Shown here: positions 60,064 through 64,000 of the stretch, one piece after another
How positions within the stretch are numbered: position 1 is the first letter of the stretch
How the letters are laid out: the number at the start of each line of letters is the position of its first letter
Notes under the pieces: model-generated
Database searches by the model: none
The model's input: only the letters and a program-made list of their open reading frames with translations
What the model was told of the DNA's origin: nothing
Assembly (NCBI GenBank): GCA_947044365.1
Contig: OX345650.1
Coordinates: 5,544,049-5,608,048 of the forward strand
Source of the DNA: Petrosia ficiformis
Lineage: Eukaryota; Porifera; Demospongiae; Haplosclerida; Petrosiidae
Length of the DNA: 64,000 nucleotides
Direction: 5' to 3'
Translations under genes and position numbers: made by a program

Positions 60064-62544
60064 ATGTCTGACTTACCAGATGAACCCGTCGATGTTGTAG
60101 TCCACAAACAGATTTTCCAAGGCATAAGGAGAGACGACATACACCTCATACCTTGTGGAGAGCTGATCAAAAGGTTCAAGTTGCTGGAACTATATGACAA
60201 CAGTACCTTGAGTCGCAGGAGAATGAAGATGGGCATTGTCACATGCCTAGCACTGCCAGCAGAAATTTCAATTCTGAGAAAAGAAAAGATCATATCGTCA
60301 AGCACTAACAGGTGCATACTGATGGACAAAAACAGTGCAGAAAGATACATTGAAGCCATTCTCAAAAGCAGAGGGGTATCTGTTGACAGCTTGCAACAAA
60401 ATGTAACGAAAGAACCCCTCCACACTGCTCCTGATCACACAACAGAAAACATGGACACAACTGGTACTGATATTGAGCAGGCAGACATCGTATCCGAGGG
60501 CAATTCACTCCGGGAAGACCAAAGCCTTGCAGTTGAAGTCATTTCGGACTCAGAGACCGTCACACATTCGTCTCCCATTCAAAAACATCCACCAGGACCA
60601 CACATTGTGATCAGCGAAGACGACGGAAGTCACACTGCAATTAATGATATGGAAGTAGTGCCTTGGATTTCTGATGTAGAAACTTCAACTAAACAAGCAT
60701 CTACAAAAGGCAGCACGAGAGGCCGCAAGGGTACTCCTCCATTGCCCGAGGACCTCATGAAAAAGATCGAAGGACTGGACACTTTCTATGCAGCTCCTTT
60801 CAATCACGAGAGGAAAGGAAAGCCTCTGAGTAGTATAACGTTAAACAAAACCAAAGAACAGATACTCTGTGAGCTTTGAATTTTTTTTAGCATTTTTTTT
60901 AGAATTTTAGAAGCCTGTTGTATAACCCCCACATTAATATCCTTCTTTCTCTATTCCTTTCCAAAGATTTTTTTGAGTACTGCAAAAGAACGGAGGAAAC
61001 GTTACAATTTGGCCTCGTTCTGGACAAAGCCTTGCTAGACAAATTCCTGCTATTCATGAGAGAGGAAAAAAACTCCACTCCGGGAACACTGTGTTGTTAC
61101 TGTCAGGCACTCGTACGTGCAGTAAAATATGCCGACAAAGAAGAGAAAACAACACAGTTACAAAATCTCCACAGGTACATCAGTGTCTTCCAAAAGGAGG
61201 CAGAGCTCAACAGAGATAAGTCCTGGGAGGAACTAAAAGCCAAAGGACGTTGGCTATCGTGGTAAGTATTTGTTTGTTGTTTTTTTTTTTAGTCTGACAA
61301 TCAGACTTCTGATGGGGCAATTCAGATACATGTGTTGTTATACAGCCATTCTGTTTTCGTGTAGGAAGGAAGTCTTGGAGGTCCTCGCACAGTTGAACGA
61401 TGACTACAACTCGTCCACTGATTGGGAGAGGATCAAACTTTCCCGATCACTTCTTGTTGTGTTAGTGTACACGGCCATTCCTCCGGGACGTGGAAGGGAA
61501 TACAGAGAATTGCACTTCAAGATTCACGAGAGTGAAATAACGGGACCTTACGAAAGCAGATTGCACAAAAACATTTTGCACTTTTCACCTTACGAGGGGA
61601 AGGCCATAATGTACATTACCGATCACAAGACAGGACATTCAACTGGACCACAAATGATCTCTTGTCCTGATGACAGCTACTTCATGAACGTCCTGTCAGA
61701 CTACCTCTTACGCTATCGCAACAAGATACCAAACAGTTCGAAATCAACCATTCTCTTTCTGGTGAGTTCCACGCACGTACATGTACATGTGTGACTGTCA
61801 ACTATTTGTCTGATTTGTCGTGAGTGACACTCGCCTTGTTTCTCTCTCTCTCTCTCTTTCTCTCTCTAGGATGATGACGGTGGATGCTATAATTCCAAGA
61901 ATTGGACTAAATACATTCAATCAATATTCTACAAGTACACGGGAGTTGGTGGAGTATCAATACATGCATTGCGGTCGTCGTTTGTCACATTTGCCGGCAA
62001 CGAATCGACGGAAGCAGTGATGGAAAGTATTGCCGTGGCAATGCGACACTCTAGAAGATATCAGCAGGACATCTACGACAAGAGGACCATCAACGAAAGA
62101 GTGAAACCAGGTGTCCACTTTGCTTCAAAACAAGTCCTGCAAGCACTACGTCGTCCACCGCCAGCCATAGATGTAACATCACCAAAGAAAATGTGCAAAA
62201 GCTTAGAGGATATCAGTGACGAGGACTCAGATGATCCAACAAGCTCAAATGTCGTCGTTCCCGGAGAAAGTGTTGCCATGATTGCCAACGATTCAACTGA
62301 GAGATGTCCAAAGTTAATTTTTGCAAAAGTCCTTGAGATAAATGCCACAACAAAAACGGCACTATTAAACGAATTAGTGGAGACATTTCCCGGATACTAT
62401 CGTCTCAAGATCGCTTCAAACAGGTGGGAAGAAAAACTCTCTTGTTTGATTACAGGTATTGACTTGGTGTACTCACGTGAGCACAGGGCATATGAACTCA
62501 GGACTCCTCTTGACGATATCACCCAAATACAAACACTCCAGTGA
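60064..62544 (+). CDS. Tyrosine recombinase (Crypton/phage-integrase type), intact catalytic set
   Basis: Exons 60064..60868, 60967..61261, 61365..61761 and 61870..62544 join in phase to 723 residues. The frame is open upstream to an earlier ATG at 59908. Residues 1-270 are unrecognised and polar. About 270-365 is a helical core-binding domain (FFEYCKRTEETLQFG, GTLCCYCQALVRAV). From 367 comes the catalytic domain with all landmarks: box I arginine in PPGRGREYREL (about 409), a beta-hairpin lysine in DHKTGHSTG, box II HALRSS (H531, R534), H559 in AMRHSRRY, and the nucleophile Y568 in QQDIYDK. An acidic linker and about 70 more residues follow. Tyrosine recombinases cut and rejoin DNA through a phosphotyrosine bond. 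Base composition is more GC-rich than the surroundings. It may be a mobile Crypton-like element that gained introns, or a domesticated gene. Confidence 0.82.
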
Positions 62545-62559
62545 ACCTGCATTAAATGT

Positions 62560-62701
62560 AACATATATATATATATATATATATATTAATGCTAAATAAT
62601 TATTTTAATCTTGGTTTTCATATCATTATTATAACTATGATCATAATAATTATTGACAATTAATTAATTATAATAAATATATATATTTAATAATTATATA
62701 T

Positions 62702-62751
<50 letters not shown>

Positions 62752-62762
62752 ATATATATATA

Positions 62763-62806
<44 letters not shown>

Positions 62807-62930
62807 TGTCATCACTATAACGATTATTTTATTATCGTAATTATTGTATATATATATTATATATAATTATATAATTATATTATATATATATATATATATA
62901 TAATTATTATAATTATCACATACCTCATTA
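62560..62930. repeat. AT microsatellites
   Basis: Several long (TA)n runs directly after the recombinase stop codon. Confidence 0.9.
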
Positions 62931-63141
62931 TTACTTACAACGATTCAGACAACCCGCGACGCTGGTTCTCTCCATTTACACTGGGTCTAAATTTCACTGA
63001 AGCTAGTGCTATTGTAGGGTTTCCCCTACAGACTACTCAGATTCAACTTCTGGATGAAGCAACTTTTAGCATAGAGCTCACGTGATGTGTTAAATCTAGG
63101 CCCAGCATTTCAATTAAACGTGGTGTAAATTTTTCTATGAC
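62931..63141 (+). promoter_or_regulatory. Likely promoter / 5' UTR of the right-end gene
   Basis: A GC-richer island between AT tracts, immediately before the first coding exon. No core motif is clear. Confidence 0.3.
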
Positions 63142-63353
63142 ATGGATACGAGCATGGAGAGCTTCAAGCGTGTCATTGAAGGTACATGTAAATGTGTATG
63201 ATAAATGCTTCAATAGTTACTAGTTCATATGTGTATATATATATATATATATAATGTAATTGCATATAAAAAGTATATACATATATATATATATATAATT
63301 ATGGAGTACTCTATTTGTGTAGTACCAACAGTGATGCATTTCTGTAGTATATA

Positions 63354-63392
<39 letters not shown>

Positions 63393-64000
63393 TAATTATA
63401 TATATATATAATTATATATATTATGGAATACCTTTTCTAGCTACTAATTATATACATACATGTATACTATAATATAGAGTTTTGTATAAGATGCATTAAT
63501 TACTATTTTAGCACCTGACAATCATTACCACTGCAACATGTATAATTATATATATATATATAACAGTTTCTCATAATACAGAGTGAAAATTATAGATAAT
63601 TATTGTAGCTAAGTAAAATTGTATATCTCATGTCACAATTCATCATTCAGTTTTCATTTGTTATTCATTCTTTACCCCAGAATATCCACAACGAAATGCT
63701 TCTCAAATATTTCCATTATTAATAAAGATTCTGGAATTATCGAGTACTCTACCGGTTGACCATGAATTCATGTGTCATCTTGTAGAAAATTTGTCTGCTA
63801 GTGTACAAGTATTAAGAGGTGAGCCTAACACTAGCAATGGAAGTAGAACTGGTACAAGTAGCTCCACCAGCATCATACCCTCTTCCGTGAGAAAGTCAAT
63901 GCCTAGCTCTGTGCCTGTACCATCAAATTCTAGGTCTGCATTGTCTAACTCAGCATTACCTACGACTAGTCGTAGGAGAGCACGTGATGATGGGGAAGAG
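63142..64000 (+). CDS. Unidentified gene, 5' end only
   Basis: Exon 1 63142..63181 (MDTSMESFKRVIE) joins in phase to an exon starting at 63681. That exon encodes a helical segment (IFPLLIKILELSSTLP, HLVENLSASVQVLRG) and then a Ser/Thr/Pro-rich stretch ending RRRARDDGEE at the window edge. A gtgagc donor at 63819 could end exon 2 earlier, but the frame stays open and biased to the end. AT microsatellites lie in intron 1. The family is not recognised. Confidence 0.5.
63225..63570. repeat. AT microsatellites in intron 1
   Basis: Several (TA)n runs (about 63233-63252, 63279-63297, 63348-63420 and 63548-63562) inside the first intron of the right-end gene. Confidence 0.85.

Noticed and set aside
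59991..60425. 144-codon minus-strand frame
   Set aside because: It is antisense to recombinase exon 1, which has splice support and domain continuity.

Overview
The window is animal nuclear DNA. Genes are built from many short exons with small GT-AG introns, the background is AT-rich, and the content includes several receptor tyrosine kinases (RTKs) and a BABAM1/MERIT40 orthologue. The compact introns, the many RTK-like genes and the density of small mobile elements suggest a sponge (demosponge, Amphimedon-like). That placement is an inference, not proven here. No tRNA, rRNA or CRISPR signal was seen.

Left third (1-28.0 kb): a receptor gene cluster. In order: a PTK7-like receptor pseudokinase (328-1670 +, possibly cut at its 5' side); a kinase-less membrane receptor (2291-6051 +); BABAM1 (7081-10733 -), whose second intron holds hairpin repeats and a Crypton-type recombinase remnant; RTK A (10867-17075 -); RTK B (17580-23383 -); and a secreted-looking receptor ectodomain (23959-28017 +). 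Four of these (2291, RTK A, RTK B, 23959) share one ectodomain plan: signal peptide, a Cys-rich module encoded by tiny phase-0 exons, then FN3-like domains. Their exon lengths match strikingly (78, 127, 75, 61, 78 and 163 bp). Two end in active-type kinases, one in a membrane anchor with a short tail, and one has lost the anchor. This looks like one receptor family that diversified in place into signalling receptors and possible decoys. Exon joins were worked out by hand; the full models for 2291, RTK A, RTK B and BABAM1 each sum to a multiple of three.

Middle (28.0-41.4 kb): no clear host gene. There are three small inverted-repeat transposons with 8-bp target duplications (one nested in another), a triplicated 0.3-kb repeat, a broken mitochondrial-type thioredoxin pseudogene, and a satellite of about 181-bp units with a 1425-bp higher-order period. 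An internally deleted Ty3/gypsy LTR element (38721-40685 -) sits in the satellite, flanked by a 5-bp duplication.

41.4-54.1 kb is a 12.7-kb complex minisatellite of 62/66-bp units, flanked on both sides by the 181-bp satellite. It is followed by a near-perfect 39-bp G-rich array (54.9-55.9 kb), a run of TTTAGGG repeats, and a 129-bp tandem array in which every unit carries a GGGACATATGTCCC palindrome (56.9-58.8 kb).

Right end: a four-exon gene for an intact-looking tyrosine recombinase (60064-62544 +) with the full catalytic set, AT microsatellites, and the 5' end of an unidentified gene leaving the window (63142-64000 +).
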